From NCBI RefSeq assembly GCF_030272615.1, contig NC_081415.1, forward strand, positions 419,738,257 through 419,802,256: a stretch of 64,000 nt of DNA, read 5' to 3'. Made by a program: the position numbers and the translations under genes. Under the pieces are notes generated by a model. The model did not search any database. It saw only the letters and a list, made by a program, of their open reading frames with translations, and was not told where the DNA came from. Positions 1-10,577 of this stretch are shown one piece after another (the stretch's first letter is position 1; each line of letters starts with the position of its first letter). The DNA comes from Cryptomeria japonica (Eukaryota; Streptophyta; Pinopsida; Cupressales; Cupressaceae).

Positions 1-1128
1 AGTAATGATGGAATCAAGAATTTTCCTTCCTGGCGCAAAACCATTCTGCTGAAGACTGATCAGGGAGGGAAGGACATTCAAGAGTCTGGAGGTGAGGACC
101 TTGGAAATAATCTTAAAGAAAGAGTTGCATAAACTGATAGGCCTGAACTTATCCTTGGAATCAGCTCCTTGAATTTTGGGGATCAAAGCAATGAAGGTTC
201 CATTAATTTCTTTCAGTAATCTTCTTGCTCCAAAAAATTCTTTAACCCCATTGGAGACATCTTTCCCAACAATATCCCATAACTCTTGGAAGAAGAACAT
301 AGGGAAACCATCAAGACCAGGATCTTTATTGCCCTCAAAAGAAAAGATAACATTTCTGATCTCCAAGTCCGTAGGGATGGAAGTCAAAAAAGAATTCTTA
401 TGCTCATCAATAAGGCAAGGAATGTTCTGCAGGAAGGCATTTTGAGCATCATCATCCAAGCTCTGATCCCTACAAAGAAGATTAGAGAAGAAACTTTTTG
501 CCTCATTTCTAATCTTCTCCTCCTTGACCAGCTCCACATTGTCCACCATCAATTTTTTGATCCTATTAGCAGCTTTGTGTTTGATAGTCGACATAGGGAA
601 TAATCTGGTGTTCTTATCCCCTTCCTTCAGCCAAATACATCTAGATATTTGCTTCCAAAAAGCTTCTTCTTTTGCAATGATATCGTGGTATCTTTTGAGG
701 ATCTCATTTTCTTCTGCAATTGTAACAATGGAGAATCCATCCTTCTGGATTTGGACCTGAATTTTGTTAAGTTCTTCGTGAATTTTTCCTTTGGCCTCAA
801 AAATATTCCCAAAGTTGGATTTATTCTAGGTCCTTATGTTATCTTTTATGCTTTTAAGTTTCTTCACAACTCTATACATGGCAGTACCCTCATCTTGAAT
901 GTTCCACCATTCCTAAATTTTATGAGCCAGATCCAGATGTAATGTCCACATTTTTTCAAACCTAAAGGGAAAATGCCTTCTCCTGTTGATAGGGTCAGCA
1001 ATAAGAGTTATAGGGTAGTGGTCAGACCCAACACGAATGTGAGAAGACAGAGAGAAGAAATAATGTCTGAACCAATCATTAGATATAAGAGCCCTGTCAA
1101 GGCGTACTTGAATAAGGTCATTTTAACC
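1..1128 (-). pseudogene. LINE (plant L1-type) ORF2 remnant: endonuclease end to reverse transcriptase start
   Basis: On the minus strand, reading from about 1128 down to 1, translation gives the end of an APE-type endonuclease (LDRALIS near 1090, then GSDHYPI near 1025), a linker, and the start of a non-LTR reverse transcriptase. Recognisable RT blocks are LDGFPMFFFQELWD (about 300-260), ALIPKIQGADSKDKFRPISL (about 190-130) and QQNGFAPGRKILDSI (about 55-10). LINE ORF2 protein nicks target DNA and copies its own RNA there. The copy runs off the left edge of the window, so the catalytic FADD block is not visible. Its 5' end is lost at about 1128, as expected from 5' truncation, and there are in-frame stops and at least one frameshift (stop near 915). 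Small plus-strand ORFs here are shadows. The family is secure; the exact clade is not. Confidence 0.9.
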
Positions 1129-2600
1129 ATGTTTCCTCATGAGTCACATTTTAAACTACCTTACAAGGACTCCAATTAAACATAAATAGTTATATTTATA
1201 GCTTTCTCCTAGTATAGGAATACACAAAATTTGGTAGAGACATGGATGGATGACTAGATGTTTGCAATTCAAATATAATTTATTAAATGTTTATTGGAAT
1301 GATGATGTTTTTTAATAGTTATTGAAATTGTTGGAGGGATGTGATCTTTTTCTTTGATTTATGGGGCTCAAATCATGAAGTGGTTTGGTTATTATTGTTT
1401 AGAAGTATGGCTAATAATATTTTAGAAAATACTTTATAAAAATAAATAATCAAGAGAATTAATTTAAAATTGAATGATTTTAATCTAACAAATTGATGCT
1501 ATCTTATTCAACTAGAATAATCGAAGTTAATCTAAGAAATAATTGAATCCCAAACTAACTAATATAAATTTAACTTAATCTAAATAAAACAAAACATCCA
1601 CAAATGTAGTAAATTGTTTTAGACATGGAACTAGGTTGACATGATAATGTTATCCTCAAAAATCTAAATCATTTCTTGCTTAATCTTCACCCCCTTTATA
1701 TGGCTAATAATAGTGGGGAAGTTCAATTGCTCTACTGAAAGCCAATCACAACAAACAGGTTCCCAACAAACTTATCCACTAGCATATCTAGTGTCTTAGG
1801 ACAAGGCTCAACAAGTGCTTGGTGGCCAAGCCACATGTGGTAATGAAGAAAATGGTGGTGATGAGAGTGAAAGGGAGGCCAATGACCCACCTCTAGTGAC
1901 TTATCTAATTTTTAGATCAATCTCAGAAGTAAGGATGGGTTATAAGTGGGATTCAAAAACTAGGAAAATTTTAATAGTTGTTTAGTGGAAATTGATTTAA
2001 AATTTGATAATAATGACCTCAATAAGAGATTTTATTGATTATGTGCTATGAATGTAGGATTTTCAAAATTAGACCCTTCTAAATGATTAAGATCGCATAA
2101 ACTATTATTGATTGGTTGCTCTATGTAAAGTCACCAATCTCCATGGTTTTTATGGTATGAAAAAACCTACATTTTCCAAGGCACACATATTTACCACTTT
2201 AATGAAGTGGAAAATTCATTAGTAAATGGAGAAAGAAAATCCTTTATGCAAACAAATATTAAACAAAAAATGTCAACAAAGGAAGCAAATGGGAGGGTTC
2301 TATATAGTCAAAGTGGAGATGTGTTACATCTCATCTAATCATGTTTACATATTATGAATCTTTTAGTCATCATTAAACCTACCATGTTAGCATGTGCATT
2401 CTTGGGTGTTTATAGTACCAAAATTGTACATTCTAGTTGTACATTATTTACCTTGCAACCTCCACAAGTATGATATTCCTTTATCTGAGAACTTCAATTT
2501 GTTTTGGAGTGTGGAATCATGTATTTTTTATGTATACCATTCTTCTTGTATATTTCTTAAAATAAATTTGAAGGTAAATTTACTTCTATTATAAGACCTC
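1129..2600 (-). mobile_element. Decayed copia-like remnant J, copy 1
   Basis: This stretch matches, block by block and with much divergence, the region at 41000-41105, 52767-53860 and 59990-60350. Shared landmarks are the CTCCAATTAAA block at 1169 versus about 41040, the block around 1240-1400 versus 52770-52910, the block around 1500-1650 versus 53650-53860, and the block around 2190-2470 versus 60095-60320. The second copy carries a minus-strand copia integrase fragment further left, so J is probably a minus-strand Ty1-copia remnant. No reading frame survives in this copy. The repeat relation is read by eye; the copia assignment is inferred from copy 2. Confidence 0.55.
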
Positions 2601-3139
2601 GCATACTTGATAGGTATTCCTACTCGATTTTCAACTAGAGCTTTGTATGTTAAATATGAATTTTAATTTTTTTTAAAGTATATCCACATCCTCATAAAAA
2701 AATAAGCAGCAATAAAAAAATAAAATGGCTCCAAATATAGTAGGTATCTTCATCGGACCACACAAACTAGCATTAATGAGGTTCGGGACTCCTTTGGATT
2801 TTCATGTTTTATCAAAGTTAAATGGGTGTCAGCTTTGTTTCCTTGTTTCACATTTTATATGCACATCCTAACATTCTTGTATGGATGAAATATCTCATTC
2901 ATTATACTGGACTTGCTTAGCACAAACATTTATTAATCACTTAAGTGTATGTACCTATAATGTAAAAATACGTTTATATTTTACACTTCTCTAACACATG
3001 AGAGTTTGTTGTCTTAGGATAAACAAGCTAGTACAAATTCTTATCACTAATATAAATTTCAATCACCTTTTCATTATGCAAAAAATTTATGTTTGATAGG
3101 TGCAAGAAATTGGGTCCACAAAAAAGCTAAAAATGGAAG
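2601..3139. other. Unassigned AT-rich spacer
   Basis: No ORF, repeat partner or element boundary was recognised. It may be more of remnant J or the target of element A. Confidence 0.4.
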
Positions 3140-4147
3140 TGTGGTTAGAAATATATGTTTGGTTGTCATTGATGTCAAACCTAGTGATCCGGGTTGGTCC
3201 GGATATAGTAAGTTTGTGTAAGTTATGTATGTATGTTTCAAAGAAGTGATATGTATGTATGAAGGTGTTTCTGAATAGTGGAAGATAGGTATGTATGTAT
3301 CAAGATGCAAAACCTTGTTGATATGTCATAAAGCTTGTGTTACAGTTGTTGTAGATATGTCGCAGATGTGTTTTTCGAAAGGTTGATTGCACTAGAAATG
3401 TGTGTTGCCAATATGTCGATATGTTTTTCATGTTGACTAATTTTTAAATTCAATTATGGTCATTGATTCGGTGCTTCAAAAGTTGTGGTCTGGAAGTGTA
3501 TTCAATGATGATGGTGTTCGACATTGTTTGCGGTGCTCTCCATTCCTCTGCTTTTTGGTTTATGATGATGATCTTTTGGAAATGTGTTGTTCATGGTCTT
3601 AATTTATTTATATCAAGTTAGATCATGTTTTTGTTCTTTGGAAACATGCTTGCGGAATTTTGAGGATATGATCATTCCGGGTCTAGCCGACCTTGAATAT
3701 TTTTCTATTCTTATTTTTGCTTCAGTGCATGTAGTGTGTGATCTAGCTATTAGACTATTCTTGAAGGAAATCATGTAGAAGATCAATGAAGAATTATTCT
3801 TTGGGAAATTTTTCTTAAGGATGACATGATGCATATATCGACAATGATCCTTCCAGCAATATAAGTCGTTGCAATCTGAGTAGTGAGCCCTCTGGTAGTG
3901 AGCCTTGTAATCTCATATAACTAGTTATATTATATTGAGAGTTAACCCTCTCCATGGTTGTGTTTTCCACATATTAAAATCTAGTGTCTCTCTTATGGTT
4001 GTGTATCTCTTGCATTTCAATTATGTTGCATGCATTTATTTTGGGACGAGGTTAATTGATAATAAGCTAAGTTTTAGAAGTTCATTTTTTTCATTTTAAA
4101 GGGAATATTGATTCACCCCCCCTCTCAGTATTCCAATTTGTTCAAAA
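3140..4147 (+). repeat. 5' LTR of element A
   Basis: It matches 10578-11744 over most of its length, for example the block around 3300-3560 versus 10608-10830. It holds the TTGTCATTGATGTCAA-like block near its start that is shared with the LTR of element B. It ends just before an iMet primer site. The expected terminal CA reads AA here. The start is set by comparison with the other copia LTRs in the window, and is approximate. Confidence 0.75.
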
Positions 4148-4149
4148 AT

Positions 4150-4161
4150 TGGTATCAGAGC
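4150..4161 (+). other. Primer-binding site, initiator tRNA-Met (element A)
   Basis: TGGTATCAGAGC is the exact complement of the 3' end of plant initiator tRNA-Met, the usual primer of plant copia elements. It lies 2 nt after the LTR end. Confidence 0.92.
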
Positions 4162-4218
4162 TTGGTCCCTTGAACATGCTAGCTTAACCGCTTGAGGGAG
4201 GTCTTGGTTATTTGAATA

Positions 4219-5230
4219 GATGGCACCTATGGATATGGCATGATAATACTATTTGGATGAAGAATTGAAGATAGACCTTGAAGATCTGGAGAGTGTGGAA
4301 TCTGAGAATGAGGAATTGAAAGAGAATGTCAAAGTAGCAAATGAATATGTCAAGAAACTGATAGATCAAATCCAAAAGTTCAAAGCAAGGCATTGAGAAG
4401 TTAAGAAAGAGTTGAAACAAGAAAATGAGGTTGTTGTGAATCTAAAGCTGAAAATTGAAGAAAGAAGGAAAGTGGAAGAAAGTATAAAGGATGCAATCAA
4501 TCAAAAGACAAAAGAATGTGGAAAGCTAGAACAAGAAGTAATGAACTTGAAGTCAAAGGCAAAAGTCATTGAAAGCAGTGCATTATTTGATAAATTGTTG
4601 GCTATGCATAAATATCATAAAAACAAAGAAGGATTAGATTTTCAATCCAATGAATGCTCAAATTATAATAACAAAGGCAAATACAAAGGCAAAGAAGAGA
4701 AGGTCCAGAACCAAGTACCTAGTGCAAATAGACCGCTAGTCCGTCAACCAAATGGTCAAAGGTACCCATCATTCAATGGTTATTGTTTTCACTACAAAAA
4801 ATTTAGACATAAGGCTATAGAATGCAAGCGTAAAGTAAATCATAATACTCAATTCTTTAATTGTAAGATTTTTTAACACAAGGCTAAAAAGTGCAGTAAT
4901 CAAGCTATGAATAGAAAAGCTATAGACTATTTGCAAATGAAGTGAATCAATCACTTATGAACATGGTAAATAATCCCTTTCATGGTTATTGTCACATATG
5001 TTATGATTTTGGTCACAAAGCTAATCAACATAGATCTAGAACGACTTTACTGAATTCAGGATAGAGGAATATCAAGTGGCACAATCGCAAGAAGCTTGGA
5101 CATTTTGCTAATAGATGCAGGAATGTGATTTCTCTAACAAAATCAAATGAATATAAGAATACTATTATTATGGTATGGAGAAAGAAAGAAAAGAATGTCT
5201 CTAATGTACTTGAGTCCTGTATATGTGCAT
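4219..5230 (+). pseudogene. Element A gag: coiled coil plus decayed CCHC knuckles
   Basis: After a short start (MAPMDMA then stop), the frame gives a long charged heptad-like segment (ELKIDLEDLESVESENEEL onward, about 4259-4560). This is followed by a basic Asn/Gln/Lys-rich linker and several zinc-knuckle-like motifs at about 4782-5125. Each knuckle has lost a ligand: in YCFHYKKFRHKAIEC the second Cys is Tyr, and in CHICYDFGHKANQH the last Cys is His. Gag would form the particle and bind RNA. The usual copia gag N-terminus (DUF4219/UBN2, seen in B at 14192) is absent, as in element D. Several stops make this a pseudogene. Confidence 0.75.
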
Positions 5231-5466
5231 CAACCTCTGGAAATTGATCTGGTAGCTTTGGCTTAGGGGCAGCTTTAAAGAAAATCTATTTGTCCCCCCT
5301 CGTGAAAGAGTTACATGTTGTTATTGTGGCATGTTGGTGTTGAAATTGTGTTTAGTGTGCTCCAGTAGATTGCTTATGCAAATTATAGGTGATGGCATCA
5401 TTATGATAAGACAGTTTTTAGCAGGAGAACCCTAGGCATATCAAGCAAGTTAAATACTGAAATTTT

Positions 5467-5685
5467 GTGATCATTTTGACATTGTGTGTTGAAGAGACTA
5501 AAGAGAAAGAGCAGCTAAAGAGAAAAAGAAGAATCAAAGAGATTAGTGAAAAAGAGGTATTTCTTTCATCATTTCCTATGGAATCCAAGATAGCAATGGG
5601 AGAATCTAGCAATGGAGATATTCGAAACTTGGTAAAAGTTCAATTAGATGAATTTGATCATATGAAAATTAGGAATCTTGAAAGT
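5467..5685 (+). pseudogene. Element A second ORF (ORF-X), 5' part
   Basis: An open segment with a basic Lys/Glu-rich start and then MESKIAMGESSNGD at about 5578 runs to 5685, where the solo LTR S interrupts it. The rest resumes at 9177. The product is unknown. It is not gag or pol by any motif I can see. A likely start is the ATG at 5578. Confidence 0.5.
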
Positions 5686-6499
5686 TGTCACAACCCTCCT
5701 TTATCACTTTTGGATTTAAAATACAAACTCTATTATATTCTTTTTGGATAAGCTATTTAAATGATTGAATGAATATTATAAAAGGATAAATAATAAAACT
5801 CACACACACACATGGAAAATATACATTTTTCTTAATTATTTATTTAGTTCTCCTCATCCAATTATGGCACATGTTGTAGGAAGAATAAGAAGCTTCTAGA
5901 GGATTCTCCACCACCTTGCATGTAACTCCTCCCACTAAGTCTAATCAATTTGCATGAAGTCCAAAATTGGGAAAGAATCTCTTTTTTTAATTAAAATTAT
6001 AGATAGTGGAATAGAGGGATTTTTCTTATAAATGATATACAAGTTTTCAAAAATGGGAGTTGGTTATTCCATAAAGAAATTCTTCTCTCAAGAAATTTTT
6101 TTTGTAGTCATATTTCATTTTTTGAAAATAGCTAAGATTGCTTTGGAGGATTTCTTTCAAGTTTGAAGGATCAAGGGGGGCTAATTGAAGGATTCATAAG
6201 GGATTCTACATCAATTGCAAGCATCCAGGTTCTTTTTATTTAGTTTTATTTTATTTTGAATCATGCATCTTATTCTTGTTGCGAATTAGATTAGATCAAT
6301 TTGTTCAATTTCCTTGATGAGAATCAGATCAATTTGTTTCAGTTTCTTGCTGAGAACTAGATTAGATCAATCTTTATTCATCTCTCTGGTTTTTCGAATA
6401 GAAATCTAAATCTCATCCTTTTAATAGATCTCACTGTGAATAACCCTCTATGATATTCTCATTTGATTTCATTATCTGGTTATATATTTTCTCTGTGAA

Positions 6500-6800
6500 A
6501 ATTAGTTCAAAAGAAAGGATATATTTCACTGCGATTATTTCCTCTTTGATTATTCTAAATCTCTCTCTGTGATTATTTTAAATCTTTGTGATTATTTTAA
6601 ATCTCTGTGATTATTTCCTCTATGGTTATTCTAAATCTCTCCTTATGATTATTTTTGAATCTCCCTATGAGTTGAACAAAGACCTCTCTGTGAATATCAG
6701 TTGAATAAATCCTCCCTGTGAATACTGGAAACGAATGCTGGAAATAAACAATTTCCCTGTGAAGTCTGGAAATAAACTCCCTCCATGTGAATACTGGATA
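6500..6800 (+). repeat. Degenerate minisatellite before the CT tract
   Basis: Imperfect repeats of an aaatctctgtgattatttt-like unit (about 20-30 bp), then of a cctgtgaatactggaaa-like unit, lead directly into the CT tract. The tract could have grown from the ctct within these units. Confidence 0.65.

Positions 6801-6803
<3 letters not shown>

Positions 6804-6893
<90 letters not shown>
6804..6893. repeat. (CT)45 microsatellite
   Basis: An uninterrupted CT dinucleotide run of 90 bp lies within solo LTR S. ORFs reading through it (Leu-Ser or Arg-Glu repeats) are artefacts. Confidence 0.98.
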
Positions 6894-6897
<4 letters not shown>

Positions 6898-7190
6898 ATG
6901 ATAAACTCCTGTTTACTGTGATAATCAATAAAAAAAAAACAATTATTTGATCATCTATTTTTGTTCTTACTTTCATAAATAAATCTCTTTTGTTTTTTTT
7001 TTAAGTAAGGAAATATGAAACCATATATATATAAAGTCATTTTGAATGTTAACATATATATTAACGTCGCATTATAATTATAAAAAAAAAACCGCATTCA
7101 ATGTCAATATATTTTAATGTTTCGGCACGGTCTTCGAAAAACGTCTGAAGACATAATGGCAACATGCAGGGCGGCGGTATTGAAACCACC

Positions 7191-7332
7191 GGGGGTAGCG
7201 GTACCCCCACTACCCTGCGGTCACTATAAGTGGCCGCGGGGGAGTGGAGGGGACCACGAGGCCCCCTCAACCCTGCGGGCCTGCACATGCAGGACCGCAG
7301 GGGGGTGATGGGACCCGTGGTCCCCACTCCCC
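7191..7332. repeat. GC-rich cluster of five consecutive hairpins
   Basis: In an otherwise AT-rich LTR, five adjoining inverted repeats are seen: 7191-7208 (7-bp perfect stem, loop GCGG), 7213-7241 (13-bp stem with two G-T pairs), 7247-7268 (9-bp stem, one mismatch), 7271-7302 (15-bp arms, one mismatch, 2-nt spacer) and 7302-7332 (14-bp arms, 11 matches). The arms differ between units but match within each unit. The function is unknown. A CpG-rich LTR promoter patch is a possible alternative reading. Confidence 0.85.
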
Positions 7333-8168
7333 CATTTTCAAATAAACACAATAAATTCGTTATTTATTTTTTTCATTTTGTAAATAGTTTTTTTATCTTT
7401 TAATTTGTAAATTAGAAAATTTTAGTAATTACTTTGGGATTAAAGTTGATTGCTTAGATTTTTAATTTTTAATTGTTAAATTTAGAAAATATTAAATTCC
7501 TTCCTTAGTATAAATTTTAGGAAAGTTTATAAATATTGGGGATTATTCATGATTAAAGTATCTTTGGTAAATTTTATATTCGTAAATTATAATAGACCAA
7601 TTCTTTTAACTAGAATCATTCATTCCATATAAGATCCATTCGGCACTTAGTTGGCCTTTAGCAACTAATTCACATTAATATAATTTGAATCGAATGCCTA
7701 AATTAATCACTATTTTTGGATTGCTTAATTATGCACGCAAGTTACACTATTCTTATATCATGCAAATTTATTATAGATTAACTACATTTATTTGACGATA
7801 TCATGCAAGTACACATATAATTATTAATATGCAAGTTTTTTCGTATCCAAGTTATATTTCAAGTTATGGCTTTATTCTACGTAATTCATCAAGCGGTTAT
7901 TTCAATTAATTAGAAATTATGCTCGTTCAATTAGTAATTGTTTTCGAGCATGATGTTTTCATAGCTTCTTAGTTAGAAAACTAAATAAAGGAAGATGGAA
8001 ACCTAAACCTAGTAGCGTTAGGTATATACGGTGCCTCTGGGTCACACTTATGGGTAATGTCATCGTGTTGAACTACTGCACTTAACGCCTAATAAAGCTA
8101 CATCAACGACGTCTGTGGCATTGTCCCTATAAATCATCGGGGAGTAATAAGGGTCACTTGGAAGTTAA

Positions 8169-8199
8169 AATCCAAGGGGCAGGTAATCCCCCTTGGATT
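8169..8199. repeat. Perfect 11-bp hairpin in solo LTR S
   Basis: AATCCAAGGGG at 8169-8179 is the exact reverse complement of 8189-8199, with a 9-nt loop. A second, smaller hairpin (6-bp arms GCTACC/GGTAGC) lies at 8423-8440. Confidence 0.8.
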
Positions 8200-8915
8200 G
8201 ATAATCTAATAAGATAATTTTTAAATAATTTTTCATCCGTTGAGAGAAACCATAGTAAACCCCCTTTAGGGTTGGTTAAGTAAAACGCTTTTATGAAATT
8301 GTTTCTTTATTTTGAAGAGATATTAGTGATTGGTAATTTGGCCAAGGGTGATGCTCATGATAGGTGTTAGGATGTAGTTGTTAGGCCACAAACAATAGGC
8401 CATCTTGAGCCTTTGTTTAAGTGCTACCATCATGGGTAGCAACCATAGAGAAACTGTCTGGGACATTGACCCTAGAAAGGGTTGCATACCCACTAATCAG
8501 TTTACATCAAACCATAGAATAGAAAATAGAACTACATACTTTATGCCTTGATCCCGTGCCAAAGCGGGTATGTAGGCAGTCTTGGGATGGAGTTGTCCCT
8601 CGTACTCAGGCGTTCGTGGGTGGGGTCTAGGCTTGGTAAAGGAAGGATTGAGTAAGAATCCTATTTGAAATATAAAGATAATTAAATTGGAAAAAGTAAT
8701 TCAATGCATACTCGGAAGGAATCCTGTATGGATTCGCTTGACTTCCCAAGGCTTTAAGCCAAATTCTGAGGCAAAATTCAAGCTTGTATTATGTTATTTA
8801 ATTACTCCTAAGGACGGTGAACTCGATGCACTTCTGTTATAAGAGTGTAGTACTTAGTGAGTGGCTCAGGACCCGAATGGTCTCAATGAGTCTAAGTCTC
8901 TAGCCAGAGCACCTC

Positions 8916-9045
8916 CTATCCCGATTGGATAGATGCCTACCCCGTATGGGTAGATGCCTATCCCGTATTGGATAGATGAAATCTTATGTCCCGTATGGAC
9001 AAATGCCTAACCTGTATGGTTAGATGTTCATCCTGGATGGATGAA
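8916..9045. repeat. Hairpin minisatellite with covarying arms
   Basis: Six units, mostly about 21 bp apart, start at 8916, 8937, 8958, 8987, 9007 and 9027. Their arms are CTATCC, CTACCC, CTATCC, TGTCC, CTAACC and TTCATCC. Each is followed by a 5-6 nt loop (mostly CGTAT or similar) and then by its own exact reverse complement. A short atgc-type linker separates units. A seventh, degraded unit follows at about 9048. It is not a CRISPR: spacers are tiny and the repeat itself changes. Confidence 0.92.
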
Positions 9046-9176
9046 TGCCTAATCCAAATGGACGGATGCCCGGAGTATGCAATTGAATAAAACATAATGA
9101 TTAAATTAAACACACAAAGAAAAAGAAAAAAAAAGAATACTCAATTTTGTTGAGTTAATTATGGTGGGTTACTACA

Positions 9177-10500
9177 AAATTTCTTTCATAGATGAAGAAT
9201 CTCAGAGAATCAAAGAGTTTCTATGGCTTATCGATGAGGATTCAATTAAGTTCATTTTGAGCCATGTTTAGGATGGTTTCCTAATGTTGGACAAATCCTA
9301 TCAGATTTCAAAGGAAGCTATATCAACAATTTCTGGTCTTTGTGCTATTGGAACTATTCTAGTGAAGAAAATAGTCAAAAACAAAGAAGTAAAAACCCTA
9401 ACTGGCATTACGCAAGATCAAAGGGCATTGTTAATTGATACAACCATTGACCCGTTGGTGAGGTATGTTGCTTATGGTATTTATTACAAGATTTATTTCT
9501 AAAATAGAGGATATACTTTTTCTATAGTTGTGAATGTTGTCCATTAGATGGTAAAACAAGGTAAATATTTTGATTTGTGTGAGTTATTATTGATGCAATT
9601 AATAGAGAATATCACTATTACAAAAGAGGATGGATATCCTTTATGTGGTTCCTTAATCATGTGTTTGATGCTTTATTTATTGAGATCTTTACCTTTGAAG
9701 GAGAATGTTGTATGGAAGTCAAATGTTTTTCTTGTTGGAAAGAAAATTTACAGGTATTTGAGTTGTATAGCAAACAAAGATAAGGCATGTAAACATCATT
9801 TTATAAATATTCAGAAGATGTGGTGTTCTGGTTTGGTTCCTAGTGTTGTCAGCTCTCTTGAGGAGAGTCCTTCCTCTAGTAGAATAAGGTTGAACAGATC
9901 AGTTGCGGTTTCCTTTTCGGAATCGAAAAAGATGAAGAGAAGTAAATGGAAGAAAGAAATAATTAATCTTGATGATCTAGAACCTCCTAGAGAAGCTAAA
10001 GGAGAAAAGGCTAAAATAGAAAAACAAGAAGATAGTATGGATGAAGATGACCCTTGCAAGACATAAAATATTTTAAGTATGCTTGAAGAAGAAGATGGTA
10101 TGAAGAATATTGATGATATGTGGCTTTTGCATCCATCCTATGATTAGGATAAAATTGAATAATTCTTACTTGATTATCTACTTCAGAAGAATATTGATTT
10201 GAATAATCTGGTAGATATTTTACCAGATGTTTTGTTTGAGAAGCTTGAAGATCATTTCAAGCAGTCACCTAAAAAAATTATTGGAAAGGATGAAGTAAAA
10301 AATCTATGGAGAAGAGGTGAATTAATGCGTAGAGAAGATTACCTTAAAACATAAAGAATATGAGAGAATTTCAAAGCTAAAATTGACTCCATTGAGTTCG
10401 AGTTGAACTCTCTTGGTAAAACATTTGATATTTTCAGTGATAAAATGGTAAACAAAGAAAAAGGATAAATTCTTTGCAGTCTGAGCTTGTATAGATAATG
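9177..10500 (+). pseudogene. Element A second ORF (ORF-X), 3' part
   Basis: Coding sequence resumes after the solo LTR. Frames at about 9180-9500 and 9548-10066 carry FLMLDKSYQISKEAISTISG, which aligns with FIWLDRPYKITNEAMSA in element D. This is followed by a predicted mostly helical stretch, a Ser-rich piece, a basic KKMKRSKWKKE segment and an acidic tail (about 9900-10065). More in-frame peptide continues to about 10480 with stops. No known catalytic motif is visible and the product is unknown. Conservation between A and D suggests a real protein of this element family and not a shadow ORF. Confidence 0.65.
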
Positions 10501-10564
10501 TAGAGAATAGAGAATATGTTTCTAAGGGGCAGAAAAGTCATTATAAGTGTGTTGCCATCAATGA

Positions 10565-10577
10565 AAAAGGGGGAGAT
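10565..10577 (+). other. Polypurine tract of element A
   Basis: AAAAAGGGGGAGAT lies directly before the 3' LTR, and is close to the AAAGGGGGAGAT tract before the 3' LTR of element B. Confidence 0.85.

Larger units (their letters stand above)
5686..9176 (+). mobile_element. Solo LTR S (about 3.5 kb), probably gypsy
   Basis: The block begins TGTCACAACCC and ends TTACTACA, so it has TG...CA ends. It is flanked by AAAGT (5681-5685) and AAATT (9177-9181), a 4/5 target-site duplication. It splits the ORF-X of element A, and coding sequence resumes directly after it. There are no gag or pol domains inside, so it is best read as one LTR left by recombination between two. The TGTCAC start and the great length recall Tekay/Del-type chromovirus LTRs; this is a weak inference. 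It holds a degenerate ctctgtgattattt minisatellite (about 6500-6800), a (CT)45 tract, a GC-rich hairpin cluster and a hairpin minisatellite. Confidence 0.65.

Noticed and set aside
286-603. Plus-strand ORFs in the first 1.1 kb
   Set aside because: They are shadows of the minus-strand LINE ORF2.
6665-6976. ORFs with long Arg-Glu or Leu-Ser repeats
   Set aside because: They are only translations of the CT microsatellite.
8916-9045. CRISPR-like array
   Set aside because: Repeats are themselves variable, linkers are only about 4-10 bp, and the context is a plant LTR; it is a hairpin minisatellite.
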